From: Streptomyces seoulensis
GTDB lineage: Bacteria; Actinomycetota; Actinomycetes; Streptomycetales; Streptomycetaceae
Direction: 5' to 3'
NCBI RefSeq assembly: GCF_022846655.1
Contig: NZ_AP025667.1
Location: 285,001 to 349,000 of the forward strand
Length of the DNA: 64,000 nt
Below the pieces are notes generated by a model. It worked only from the letters and a program-made list of their open reading frames with translations, was not told the DNA's origin and searched no databases. Below, one piece after another: positions 1-10,978 of this stretch. Both the position numbers and the translations under genes were made by a program. Every line of letters begins with the position of its first letter. Position 1 is the first letter of the stretch.

Positions 1-2855
<2,855 letters not shown>

Positions 2856-2942
2856 AGTTGCTCGCGTCCACTGTGTTGGTTCTGAAACCACGAACAGCAT
2901 CCATGTGCCACACATGGGTTTTGGCTGAAACAGTTTCATAGT

Positions 2943-3061
2943 GTTTCGGTGGTCATAGCGTGAGGGAAACGCCCGGTTACATTCCGAACCCGGAAGCTAA
3001 GCCTCACAGCGCCGATGGTACTGCAGGGGGGACCCTGTGGGAGAGTAGGACGCCGCCGAAC
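2943..3061 (+). rRNA. 5S ribosomal RNA
   Basis: The stretch starts GTTTCGGTGGTCATAGCGTG and ends GGACGCCGCCGAAC. These two ends pair to form helix I, and CGCCCGGTTACATTCCGAAC gives loop B/helix III. It lies about 87 nt after the 23S end, the usual spacing in a 16S-23S-5S operon. Ends are accurate to a few bases. Confidence 0.96.
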
Positions 3062-3073
3062 AAATTTTATGGG

Positions 3074-3105
3074 AAACCCCCGCACCATTTGGTGCGGGGG
3101 TTTTC
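3074..3105 (+). terminator. rRNA operon intrinsic terminator
   Basis: AACCCCCGCACC, loop ATTT, GGTGCGGGGGTT form a 12-bp perfect stem followed by TTTTC. This is a strong rho-independent terminator directly after 5S rRNA, closing the rrn operon. Confidence 0.93.
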
Positions 3106-3122
3106 TGCGTTCCGGACCTTTT

Positions 3123-3671
3123 TCAGAAACTGGCGTCCGCTGTTTCCACGACGCCGGCCTCGCGGCCCGGTGCGCTGTGGAACTTCCAGTACAGGTTGGT
3201 GTGGGCGATGACCTTGTCCGGGGTCGGGGCGCCGAACTGGGTCAGGTCCTCGGTCGTGTGGGCGTCGGTGACCAGGGTGGCGTCGTAGCCCCGGGTGATC
3301 GCGCCGTGCAGCGTCGAGCGGATGCAGATGTCCGTCTGGGCGCCCGCGACGACGATGCGGCCCACCTTGCGGTCCCCGAGTACGGACTCCAGGTCCGTGG
3401 CCTCGAAGGAGTCCGGGTAGTTCTTGGGGACCAGGGGCTCGTCGTCCTGGCGCTTCAGCTCGGGGACGTACTCCCACTGGGCGCTGCCCTGGGGCAGGCC
3501 CTCGTCCGAATGCTGAATCCAGATCACGGGTACGGCGGCCGTGCGGGCCTTGTCGAGCAGCGAGGCGATGTTCGCGATCACCTGGTCGCGGTTGTGGGCA
3601 CCCGCCATGACCCCGTTCTGGACGTCGATGACGAGGAGGGCCGTGTTCGGGCGGTCGGGGAGGGTTGTCAT
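3123..3671 (-). CDS. Cysteine hydrolase (isochorismatase-like)
   Basis: A 182-residue isochorismatase-like hydrolase. The family fold is visible: VIDVQNG near the N-terminus supplies the catalytic Asp, the Lys of PKNYPDSF is the candidate catalytic Lys, and AGAQTDICIRST supplies the nucleophilic Cys, completing an Asp-Lys-Cys triad. Substrate is unknown; family members act on isochorismate, nicotinamide or N-carbamoyl compounds. ATG at 3671 is preferred over the GTG nine bases upstream because TACAGT ends 7 nt before it, the leaderless pattern seen repeatedly here. It is divergent from the GNAT gene and its 3' end sits just beyond the rRNA terminator. Confidence 0.86.
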   Translation of the reverse strand: MTTLPDRPNTALLVIDVQNGVMAGAHNRDQVIANIASLLDKARTAAVPVIWIQHSDEGLPQGSAQWEYVPELKRQDDEPLVPKNYPDSFEATDLESVLGDRKVGRIVVAGAQTDICIRSTLHGAITRGYDATLVTDAHTTEDLTQFGAPTPDKVIAHTNLYWKFHSAPGREAGVVETADASF

Positions 3672-3706
3672 GAGGGTCACTGTAGGGGCGTACTACCGTG
3701 GGGCGC
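3672..3706. promoter_or_regulatory. Compact divergent leaderless promoters
   Basis: Only 35 bp separate two outward-facing start codons. On the minus strand TACAGT (3684-3679) lies 7 nt before ATG 3671; on the plus strand TACCGT (3694-3699) lies 7 nt before ATG 3707. The -35 region of each promoter must lie at or inside the opposite coding sequence, so the two RNA polymerase footprints overlap. Confidence 0.55.
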
Positions 3707-4267
3707 ATGGGAGTTGTGGTTGGTCAGGGGTATGTGGTCCGGGCGGTACGGGAGCAGGAGTGGGGGGATGTGAAGCGGTTGCGGCTGGATGCCCTGCGGG
3801 ACCCGGTCGCTCATCTCGCGTTTCTGGAGACGTACGAGGATGCCGCCGCCAAGCCGGATTCGTTCTGGCAGGAGCGGACCGCCGCGGCCGGCACCGAAGG
3901 CAATGGTGTGCGGCAGTTCGTGGCCGAGGCGCCCGGTGGAGGTTGGGCCGGGTCGGTCACCGTGCTCCTGGAGGAGGGCGGCAGTGAGGACTGGGCCGGG
4001 CATGCGGTCGAGCGGAGGCAGGGGCATGTCGTCGGGGTGTTCGTGCGGGCCGAGCACCGGGGGAACGGGCTGATCCAGGAGCTGCTGGACGCGGGCGTGG
4101 CGTGGGCCTGGGAGCAGGAGGCCGAGCGGGTGCGGCTCTTCGTGCACGCCGACAATCCGCGGGCTCAGGGGGCCTACCTGCGGGCCGGGTTCAAGCCGAC
4201 CGGGCTCGTCGTGTCGTTCTCGAAGAACGAGGACGAGCGGGAGCTGGAGCTCGTTCTAGACCGGTAG
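3707..4267 (+). CDS. GNAT family N-acetyltransferase
   Basis: A 186-residue single-domain GNAT acetyltransferase. The acetyl-CoA loop is seen in VVGVFVRAEHRGNGLIQELL (motif A, R/Q-x-x-G-x-G/A type), followed by LFVHADNPRAQGAYLRAGF, the conserved motif-B end with the N-P-x-A-x-x-x-Y-x-x-x-G-F pattern. The acceptor substrate cannot be told. ATG 3707 is chosen over an in-frame GTG at 3698 because TACCGT ends 7 nt upstream. The stop overlaps by 12 bp the stop of the convergent VirD4-like gene. Confidence 0.85.
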   Translation: MGVVVGQGYVVRAVREQEWGDVKRLRLDALRDPVAHLAFLETYEDAAAKPDSFWQERTAAAGTEGNGVRQFVAEAPGGGWAGSVTVLLEEGGSEDWAGHAVERRQGHVVGVFVRAEHRGNGLIQELLDAGVAWAWEQEAERVRLFVHADNPRAQGAYLRAGFKPTGLVVSFSKNEDERELELVLDR

Positions 4268-5716
4268 GTCCTCGTGTGGCCAGCGGGCGCGGCCCTGTTC
4301 GCGGGAGCGGAGCAGGGCGAGGGTGGGGAGGCCCTGGGCGGTACCGCTGCTGAGCAGCTCGGGGAGCTGGGGGACGGGGGCCACCGCGGCGATGTCGTCG
4401 AGGACCAGGGTGAGTGGTGGGTCGAGCCGACCGGAGGATGACCGTTCGGCCATGCGCCGGCCGTGCTCGACCACGCTGGAGACGAGGGCCGTCAGCAGGG
4501 GCATCGCGCCCGGCCGTGTCCTGGGGTCCTCGATGGGTTCACCGACCACATAAAGCGTGCCCCCTTCGCTGACGAAGGAATCCAGGGCGATCGTGTCGGT
4601 TCGGTGTGGGGTGCATGACTCCCGGATGTTGACCGTGAGGAGCGCGGACAGTGCGCGGCTCGTCAACTCCTGGGCGATGTCCCGGCGTTCCGGGTGCGAG
4701 GTGAGCGCGGCCTCGAGCTCGCCCGCGGAGCCCGGGGCGGCCTTGGGGTGGGTGCGCAGGGTGCGTACCGCGTCCTGGATCTGGGTGCCCTGGGCCCAGC
4801 GGTGGACGTGGCGGACGGTGCGGCCGTCCAGCGCGGCGGCGTGCAGGTAGCTGCGCAGCAGGGTCGTGGCGGTGTCGGTGACGGCCTGGTCGATGCGGGC
4901 TGTGGGCCGGACGGGGGCGAGGAGTGCCGTCGCCCGGCTCAGCGCCGTGGGCCGGTCCTCGCAGCCCGCCGTGGGGGACCAGTGCAGGCGGGCCGGGGTG
5001 TCGCAGCGGTGGGTGGGGTCGTAGAGGAGGACGGGGCCGAGCTTGGCCCGCGCGTCCTTGGTGTCCTGCCACAGGGCCGGGTTCGAGGTGACGACCAGTG
5101 CGGGGCCGGGGGCGTCCTGGAGGGCCGTGGTGGCGCGGGCTTGGCGGGTCTCGGGGGCGCCGTAGAGCAGCGGGCCCTGGGCGGCCGGAGGTTCGGCCGG
5201 GACGTGTTCGACTGCGGGCTCGGGCGGTGCTGCCGGGGCCGGCTGTTCGGTGCGGGGTTCCGGCACCTCGTGCTGCCGCTCCGGCTCCGGCTTCGGCTCC
5301 GGCTCCGGCTTCGTCGGCTCGGGCGGCGCGGTGACCCGGCGTACCCGGCCCGCGCGCCAGCGGGCGATCGTGCCGAGGACGAAGACGGTCAGGACGAGCA
5401 GGATCAGCAACTGGCCGATGAACAGGCCCCAGAAGAGGCCCCAGCCGGGGAGCTGGGCCGGTGGGGTGTCGGGCCAGGCGCCGGCGATGTCGTGGGGGCG
5501 GCCGATGAGGTGGCGTATGGCCAGCGGGGTGCGGGTGAAGGTGAGCGGGGCGGGCCAGCCGCCCCGGGCGAAGAGGGCGGCCAGGCCCGTGGCCGTCCAC
5601 ACCAGTACCGTCATGCCGAGGAGGAAGCCGAGCAGGCCGACCAGCAGGCCGTCCGGGATTCCGCCGCTCTGGCCGGCGCTTCCGGATTCCCGGCCGCCCC
5701 GCTCGTCCGCTCGCAC
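4256..5716 (-). CDS. VirD4/TraG-like membrane protein with degenerate P-loop (cmdA-like)
   Basis: A 486-residue relative of type IV secretion coupling proteins. Two membrane helices (about residues 21-50 and 93-116) are followed by a Pro/Glu-rich linker (about 125-185) and a cytosolic domain. Where VirD4 proteins carry GxxxxGKT this protein reads GAPETRQAR, so the phosphate-binding Gly-Lys-Ser/Thr is missing. The following GPALVVTSNPALWQDT and VLLYDPTH segments still match the family, and the Walker B equivalent is LTLVLDDIA. It may be a non-hydrolysing scaffold. Start is GTG with GGGAGAAG upstream; it is last in the operon, 10 nt after the VirB4-like ATPase. Probably the S. coelicolor cmdA (SCO4126) equivalent; that link is recalled, not searched. 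Confidence 0.78.
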   Translation of the reverse strand: MRADERGGRESGSAGQSGGIPDGLLVGLLGFLLGMTVLVWTATGLAALFARGGWPAPLTFTRTPLAIRHLIGRPHDIAGAWPDTPPAQLPGWGLFWGLFIGQLLILLVLTVFVLGTIARWRAGRVRRVTAPPEPTKPEPEPKPEPERQHEVPEPRTEQPAPAAPPEPAVEHVPAEPPAAQGPLLYGAPETRQARATTALQDAPGPALVVTSNPALWQDTKDARAKLGPVLLYDPTHRCDTPARLHWSPTAGCEDRPTALSRATALLAPVRPTARIDQAVTDTATTLLRSYLHAAALDGRTVRHVHRWAQGTQIQDAVRTLRTHPKAAPGSAGELEAALTSHPERRDIAQELTSRALSALLTVNIRESCTPHRTDTIALDSFVSEGGTLYVVGEPIEDPRTRPGAMPLLTALVSSVVEHGRRMAERSSSGRLDPPLTLVLDDIAAVAPVPQLPELLSSGTAQGLPTLALLRSREQGRARWPHEDLPV

Positions 5717-5726
5717 CCGCTTCTCC

Positions 5727-7139
5727 CTATGCCACCGTCGACTCTGAGTCGCCCAGATGCTGTTCCACGAAGGCCGCGGCCCGCTGTTCGGCCTCCAGCT
5801 CGGCGGCGCGCAGGGCGTCGTCGGCCGCCAGGTCGTCGGAGGACTGGGTCATCGCCCGGTCGGTGAAGACCAGGTTGCGCTCCGTCTCCGTGACCAGGTG
5901 TTTGACCACCTGGACGTTGCCGTTGACGTCCCAGACCGCGATGCCGGGGGTGAGCGTCGGGATGATCTCGACGGCCCAGCGCGGCAGGCCGAGTACCCGG
6001 CCGGTCGCTCTGGCCTCGTCGGCCTTCTGGGCGTAGATGGTCCTGGTGGAGGCCATCTTGAGGATCGCGGCCGCCTCCTTCGCCGCCGCGCCGTCGACCA
6101 CGTCGGAGAGGTGGTGGACGACGGCGACGAAGGACAGGCCGAGGCGGCGGCCGAACTTCAGCAGCCGCTGGAACAACTGGGCCACGAACGGGCTGTTGAT
6201 GATGTGCCAGGCTTCCTCGACCAGGAAGATGCGCTTCTTGCGGTCGGGCCTGATCCATGTGTGCTCCAGCCACACGCCGACGATCGCCATGAGGATCGGC
6301 ATGGCGATGGAGTTGCGGTCGATGTGGGAGAGGTCGAAGACGATCAGCGGGGCGTCCAGGTCGATGCCGACCGTGGTCGGACCGTCGAACATGCCGCGCA
6401 GGTCGCCGTCGACCAGCCGGTCGATGACCAGGGCGACGTCCAGGCCCCAGGCGCGTACGTCGTCTATGGCGACGTTCATCGCCTCGGCGGACTCCGGCTC
6501 GGGGTGGCGGAGTTGCTCGACGATGTCCATGAGGACGGGCTGGCGGTCGACGATGGTCTCGTTGACGTAGGAGTGGGCGACCTTCAGGGCGAAGCCGGAG
6601 CGTTCGTCCAGGCCGTGGCCGAGCGCGACCTCGATGATCGTGCGGAGCAGCGCGAGCTGGCCCGTGGTGGTGATCGCGGGGTCGAGCGGGTTGAGGCGGA
6701 TGCCGTGGTTGAGGGCGGCGGTCGGGTCGAGCCGGATGGGGGTTATCCCCAGCTCCTCCGCGATGAGGTTCCATTCGCCGACGCCGTCCTCGCCCTGGGC
6801 GTCCAGGACGACGACCTGGCGGTCCTTGAAGCGGAGCTGGCGCAGGACGTACGTCTTCTCCAGCGCCGACTTGCCGTTGCCGGACTCGCCGAGGACCAGC
6901 CAGTGCGGGGCGGGGAGCTGCTGGCCGTACAACTGGAAGGGGTCGTAGATGTAGCCCTTCCCGGAGTAGACCTCGCGGCCGATGATGACGCCGGAGTCGC
7001 CGAGGCCGGGGGCGGCCGTCGGCAGGTAGACCGCCTGGGCCTGGCCGGTGGAGGTGCGCACCGGGAGCCGGGTGGTCTCGACCTTCCCGAAGAGGAAGGA
7101 CGTGAAGGCGTCGGTGAGGACGGACAGCGGATCTCGCAT
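5727..7139 (-). CDS. VirB4-like ATPase (cmdB-like)
   Basis: A 470-residue cytosolic ATPase corresponding to the C-terminal motor of VirB4/TraC. Walker A is GESGNGKSA (about 84-92) and Walker B is IFLVEEAWH (about 304-312). Downstream, LKFGRRLGLSFVAVVHHL and the QKADEARATGRVLGL segment are typical of VirB4 motor domains. In this operon the N-terminal part of VirB4 is encoded by the gene just upstream, so the classical protein is split in two. ATG 7139 has AGAGG about 8 nt upstream, overlapping the previous stop. Expected to power assembly or transport by the membrane complex. Probable cmdB equivalent. Confidence 0.88.
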   Translation of the reverse strand: MRDPLSVLTDAFTSFLFGKVETTRLPVRTSTGQAQAVYLPTAAPGLGDSGVIIGREVYSGKGYIYDPFQLYGQQLPAPHWLVLGESGNGKSALEKTYVLRQLRFKDRQVVVLDAQGEDGVGEWNLIAEELGITPIRLDPTAALNHGIRLNPLDPAITTTGQLALLRTIIEVALGHGLDERSGFALKVAHSYVNETIVDRQPVLMDIVEQLRHPEPESAEAMNVAIDDVRAWGLDVALVIDRLVDGDLRGMFDGPTTVGIDLDAPLIVFDLSHIDRNSIAMPILMAIVGVWLEHTWIRPDRKKRIFLVEEAWHIINSPFVAQLFQRLLKFGRRLGLSFVAVVHHLSDVVDGAAAKEAAAILKMASTRTIYAQKADEARATGRVLGLPRWAVEIIPTLTPGIAVWDVNGNVQVVKHLVTETERNLVFTDRAMTQSSDDLAADDALRAAELEAEQRAAAFVEQHLGDSESTVA

Positions 7140-7148
7140 GGAGAGCCT

Positions 7149-8708
7149 CTACCTTCGGATGCCGGTGGCGAACGGGAGGGTGTTCACGAACGCGCGGTGG
7201 TGCTCGCGGTCGCACCACTCCAGCTTCAGGTACGACTTGCCCGCCGAGGCGCGGATGGTGCGCTTGTCGCGGTTGAGCGCCTCGGGGGAGCGGGCGGAGA
7301 CGGTGATGTAGCCGACGAGGTTGACGCCGGCGGCGCCGCTGGCGAGGTCCTCGCCGCGCTGGTCGAGGCGGGAGTTCGCGGCGACGTCGCGCGGGTCGAC
7401 GGTGCGGTTCATCTTGGCGGCGCGGGACGCCTCGGCCTCGTCGTTGGTCTTCTCCGTCAGCATGCGCTCGATGGCGACCTCGGTGGGTTCGAGGTCCATG
7501 GTGACGGCGACGGTGCGGATCACGTCCGGGGTGTGGACGAGGAGGGGGGCGAGGAAGTTGACGCCGACGGGGGTCATCGGCCACTCCTTCACCCAGGCGG
7601 TGGCGTGGCACCAGGGGGCGCGGGTGGTGGACTCGCGGGTCTTGGCCTGGAGGTAGGTGGGCTCCATGGCGTTCAGCTCGGCCGGCCAGGCGTTGCGCTG
7701 GGTCATGGCCTGGATGTGGTCGATGGGGTGGTCCGGGTCGTACATGGAGTGGATCAGGGAGGACAGGCGGCCCTGGCCGAGGGGCTGGCGTACCCGGATG
7801 TCGGCTTCCTGCAGGCGGGAGCAGATGTCGGTGAGCTCGCGGGCCATGACGATGGCGAGTCCGGCGTCGCGGTCGAGCTTGCGGCCGGCCTGGGGGCGGG
7901 CGGCGCGGGCCATGGCGTGGGCCTCGGCGGCCAGGTCGCGGCTGTAGCTCATGCAGGCCACGAGGTAGGCGCGGTGCTGCTCGCTGCTGGTGGACACCAT
8001 GGACTGGAGCTGGTCGTAGGAGCTCTGGAGCCACTCGGGGGAGCGGCCGTCGCCGCGCAGTACGACGTCCTTGGCGTGGGCGTCGGGGTCGGCGGGCAGG
8101 GTGCGGGCCAGCATCTGGATGCGGGTGACGAAGCCGTCGCCGTTGGCCACGTGCTTGAGGAGGGTGCCGAAGCGGTCGACGAGGGCTTCCTGGTCCTCGG
8201 AGTCGCGCAGGCCGACGCCGGGGCCCTCGATCTCGATGGCGGCGGTGACGGTCTTGCGGTCGGCGTGCAGCAGTACGGCGATCTCGTCGGGGCCGAAGGG
8301 GGCGGCGAGCCAGGTGATGCGGCCGATGCCGGGGGGCGGGCCGATCTCGACCTCGCGGCCGTCGAGGCGGATGCCGGACTCCATGACGGGGGAGCGGTAG
8401 ACGGCGGCGCGCTTGACGGTGCGCTTGTAGGAGCGGTTGATCTCGAACCACTTGTAGAAGGTGCGGCGCTTGTACGGCACGTAGACCGCGGCGATCGCGA
8501 GCATCGGGAAGCCGCTCAGGAGCGCGATGCGCAGGGGGAGGGCGGGGACGAGGAGGCCGCACATCATGCCGAGGAACGCGCCGACGACGATCAGGGCGAT
8601 CTCGCCGGACTCGCGGTTGCGGCCGATGATCGCGTTGGGCCGGGCGCGGCCGATGAGATACGTACGGCGGGGCGTGACCGGATGGGACATGTGGGCCTCG
8701 GTCGTCAA
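7149..8708 (-). CDS. SCO6880-type / VirB4 N-terminal-like membrane protein (cmdC-like)
   Basis: A 519-residue protein with an N-terminal pair of membrane helices (about 36-70, IALIVVGAFLGMMCGLL and LLSGFPMLAIAAVYV) of the PrgI/VirB3 kind, then a long soluble region resembling the N-terminal domain of VirB4 and Streptomyces SCO6880-family proteins. No Walker motif is present. The start is TTG at 8708, overlapping the upstream stop as TTGA, because GGAGGTGAAGG stands directly upstream; the next ATG (8690) lacks such a site. With the following ATPase it seems to make a two-chain VirB3-VirB4 unit. Confidence 0.8.
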   Translation of the reverse strand: MTTEAHMSHPVTPRRTYLIGRARPNAIIGRNRESGEIALIVVGAFLGMMCGLLVPALPLRIALLSGFPMLAIAAVYVPYKRRTFYKWFEINRSYKRTVKRAAVYRSPVMESGIRLDGREVEIGPPPGIGRITWLAAPFGPDEIAVLLHADRKTVTAAIEIEGPGVGLRDSEDQEALVDRFGTLLKHVANGDGFVTRIQMLARTLPADPDAHAKDVVLRGDGRSPEWLQSSYDQLQSMVSTSSEQHRAYLVACMSYSRDLAAEAHAMARAARPQAGRKLDRDAGLAIVMARELTDICSRLQEADIRVRQPLGQGRLSSLIHSMYDPDHPIDHIQAMTQRNAWPAELNAMEPTYLQAKTRESTTRAPWCHATAWVKEWPMTPVGVNFLAPLLVHTPDVIRTVAVTMDLEPTEVAIERMLTEKTNDEAEASRAAKMNRTVDPRDVAANSRLDQRGEDLASGAAGVNLVGYITVSARSPEALNRDKRTIRASAGKSYLKLEWCDREHHRAFVNTLPFATGIRR

Positions 8709-10033
8709 CGCCCTTCACCTCCAGAGCGGTTGGTGCTGCTGTTGCGGGTGTTGCTTGCGTGCGGGGTGTTGGCGGGGCTGGGGGCGCGGGGCGCGGGGGC
8801 GGCGGTGCCGCCGCTCTGGGGGGTGCGGCCGCTGTGGGCGGCGACGCCGCCGCTGGCCGGGTTGGCGGGGCGGGGGGTGCTCGCGCTCTGGCCGCCGCCG
8901 CCCGCGTTGCTGTCGGCGCGGGTGCTGTGGGTCTTGATGCCCTGGGCGACGAGGGTGGCGGGGGAGCTGATGACGGCGGCGGCCTTGCCCTCGGCGCCCT
9001 GCATGATGCGGTTGTTGCGGGAGCCGGCGATCTCGTCGCCGAAGCCGGGGACGAAGCGGTAGATCATCGCGCTGGCGAAGATGGCGAGCAGGATGATGGA
9101 GAGGCCGGAGACGACGGCGCCGAAGGCGTCGGGGCCGTTGTCGCCGGAGAGGGCGCCGGCCAGGCCGAGGACGATCACGATGACCGGTTTGACCATGATG
9201 ACGGCGATCATGATGCCGGCCCAGCGGCGGACGTGGCCCCACAGGTTCTTGTCGACGAGGCCCGCGTAGACGACGGTGCCGAGGAGGGCGCCGACGTAGA
9301 GCAGGGCGGCGCGGATGACCAGTTCGAGCCAGAGGACGCCTGCGGCGAGGATGCTGACCAGGGAGACGACGATCAGCATGATCGGGCCGCCGCCGATGTC
9401 GTCGCCCTTGTTCAGGGCGGCGGAGAAGGTGCCGAAGAAGGTGTCGGCCTGGTCGCCGGTGGCTTTCGCCAGTACGTCGGTGACGCCGTCCGCGGCGGAG
9501 ACGACGGTGTAGAGGATCAGGGGGGTGAAGGCGGAGGCCAGCACCGTGAGCCAGAGGAAGCCGACGGCTTCGGAGATGGCGGTGGTGAGGGGGACGCCTC
9601 GTACCGCCCGCTTGGCGACCGCCAGGAGCCACAGGACGAGGGTGAGGATGGTGGAGGCGGCGAAGACCACGGCGTACTGCTGGAGGAACTTCGGGTTCGT
9701 GAAGTCGACGTTCGCCGTCTCCTTCACCGCGTCACTGAGCTTGCCGATGGTCCAGGACGCGGCGTCCGCACAGCCCTTGGCCAGGGAGGAGAGGGGGTCG
9801 AGGGAGGAGGTGAGGGGGTTGTCGGGGGTGAGGCCCTTGCGGGAGGTTCCGCCGCCGCTGCTGTCCTTGTCGCAGAAGTCGCGCGCCGCGCCGTGGATCA
9901 GGTCGCAGGGGTCGTTGCTCTTCGTGGGCTTCGGGCTGGGTGCCGCGAAGGCCCGGGTGGCCGTGAGGACGGCCGCGGTCTGGGCGGCGCCGACGATGCC
10001 GGCCAAGGTGAGTACGCGGCGATCAGCGCGCAT
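8705..10033 (-). CDS. VirB6/TrbL-like polytopic membrane protein (cmdD-like)
   Basis: A 442-residue integral membrane protein. A signal-like helix with AFAAP cleavage pattern (about 8-32) precedes a Cys-containing loop (NDPCDLIHGAARDFCDKD), then about five to six membrane segments between residues 115 and 325, and a low-complexity Ser/Ala/Pro/Asn tail of roughly 100 residues. This topology fits the VirB6/TrbL core channel of type IV secretion systems. Start ATG 10033 has GGAGGG about 8 nt upstream and overlaps the upstream gene by 11 bp; the downstream start overlaps the stop. A longer frame extends upstream but inside the preceding gene. Confidence 0.8.
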   Translation of the reverse strand: MRADRRVLTLAGIVGAAQTAAVLTATRAFAAPSPKPTKSNDPCDLIHGAARDFCDKDSSGGGTSRKGLTPDNPLTSSLDPLSSLAKGCADAASWTIGKLSDAVKETANVDFTNPKFLQQYAVVFAASTILTLVLWLLAVAKRAVRGVPLTTAISEAVGFLWLTVLASAFTPLILYTVVSAADGVTDVLAKATGDQADTFFGTFSAALNKGDDIGGGPIMLIVVSLVSILAAGVLWLELVIRAALLYVGALLGTVVYAGLVDKNLWGHVRRWAGIMIAVIMVKPVIVIVLGLAGALSGDNGPDAFGAVVSGLSIILLAIFASAMIYRFVPGFGDEIAGSRNNRIMQGAEGKAAAVISSPATLVAQGIKTHSTRADSNAGGGGQSASTPRPANPASGGVAAHSGRTPQSGGTAAPAPRAPSPANTPHASNTRNSSTNRSGGEGR

Positions 10034-10841
10034 AGGTGAACCCTCCGTACTCCTCGACCGTCTTCGACATGTCGTCCGCGCTGGAAGCCTTGTCGTCGCC
10101 GGGGACCGGTGCCGGTCCTTCCGTCTGGGAATGCGTGATGATCTTCCAGTCACCGGCTGCCCACTGGAGCTTCATCGTGATGGTGAACCAGCTATTGGTG
10201 ACCGGGTTGGTGGACTTGCTGCCCGCCAGCCCCAGCAGCCCGCTGCACCAGACCGCGACCGTGGCGGTGTCGCCGCCGGACTCGGTGACCTTGGTGCCGA
10301 TCGGGCTCGTGCGTGAGACGAAGGTGGACCCGTTCGGGGCGGCGCCGTCGGCGCTCAGGCCGAGGCTCTGATTGAAGGCGGTCGTGTATGCCTGGTCCAT
10401 CTCCGCCTTCGAACTCGTCACCCTGGACGGGGTCATGACGGTCTGGAGGACGGAGTCACGCCGGGCCTTGTTGAACATCTCCGCCGACCCCAGCGCCACC
10501 GCATAGTTGGCCGCCGCACTCTCCGCCCCCTGTTTCGTGTGGGGGAAGTTCGTCGGGATGCCGTTCTGCTTGGTGGGTACCGGGGTTTCGCCCGAGGCGG
10601 CCGTGGGGGCCGCGGCCGCGTGTTCGGGGCCCTTGGCGGGGCTTTTCGCCGCGGGGGAGTTGTCGCGGTTGGCGAAGGCGATGGCTGCGATGAGGAGGAC
10701 CACCACGCCGACGACCGTGATGAGGCTGCGGGAGGAGGAGCGGGGGGTGCGGCGGGGGGCGCCGCCGTAGGGGTCGCCGCCGGGCAGGTGGGTGCGGGTC
10801 TGCCCGGTGTCGGGATAGCCGTGCTCGCCTGAGGTGCTCAT
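10023..10841 (-). CDS. VirB8-like single-pass membrane protein (cmdE-like)
   Basis: A 272-residue bitopic protein: a short Pro/Arg-rich cytosolic N-terminus, one membrane helix (about 39-57, SLITVVGVVVLLIAAIAFA), an Ala/Pro-rich stalk, then an extracytoplasmic domain of about 170 residues ending in FTYAR. The layout (one helix and a C-terminal domain with SWFTITMKLQWAAGDWKIITH, as in NTF2-like folds) matches VirB8/TcpC-type scaffold proteins, but similarity is by architecture rather than signature residues. It overlaps the VirB6-like gene by 11 bp, indicating translational coupling. Confidence 0.68.
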   Translation of the reverse strand: MSTSGEHGYPDTGQTRTHLPGGDPYGGAPRRTPRSSSRSLITVVGVVVLLIAAIAFANRDNSPAAKSPAKGPEHAAAAPTAASGETPVPTKQNGIPTNFPHTKQGAESAAANYAVALGSAEMFNKARRDSVLQTVMTPSRVTSSKAEMDQAYTTAFNQSLGLSADGAAPNGSTFVSRTSPIGTKVTESGGDTATVAVWCSGLLGLAGSKSTNPVTNSWFTITMKLQWAAGDWKIITHSQTEGPAPVPGDDKASSADDMSKTVEEYGGFTYAR

Positions 10842-10978
10842 GCCGCGTACGCCCTCTCCGCCTCGTGTTCATACGACGGTAGCCGGGCTGGTTCTCGCGC
10901 GGGCGCGGTGTGGTGACTCGACATCAGGGAAACGCAACCTCAGCCGGTGGACACGACGGACGGGTGGGGGACGGGGTG

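Noticed and set aside
3015..3773. 252-residue plus-strand frame after 5S rRNA
   Set aside because: It begins inside 5S rRNA, runs through the rRNA terminator and lies antisense to the cysteine hydrolase.
5281..5330. Short Pro/Glu codon repeat as a regulatory repeat
   Set aside because: It encodes the PEPEPKPEPE linker of the VirD4-like protein and is explained by coding sequence.
5757..9062. Very long plus-strand open frame (about 1100 codons)
   Set aside because: It lies opposite the T4SS-like operon, has no family motifs and is Gly/Asp/Val-rich in the way antisense frames of high-GC genes are. The minus-strand genes have Walker motifs and proper RBS.
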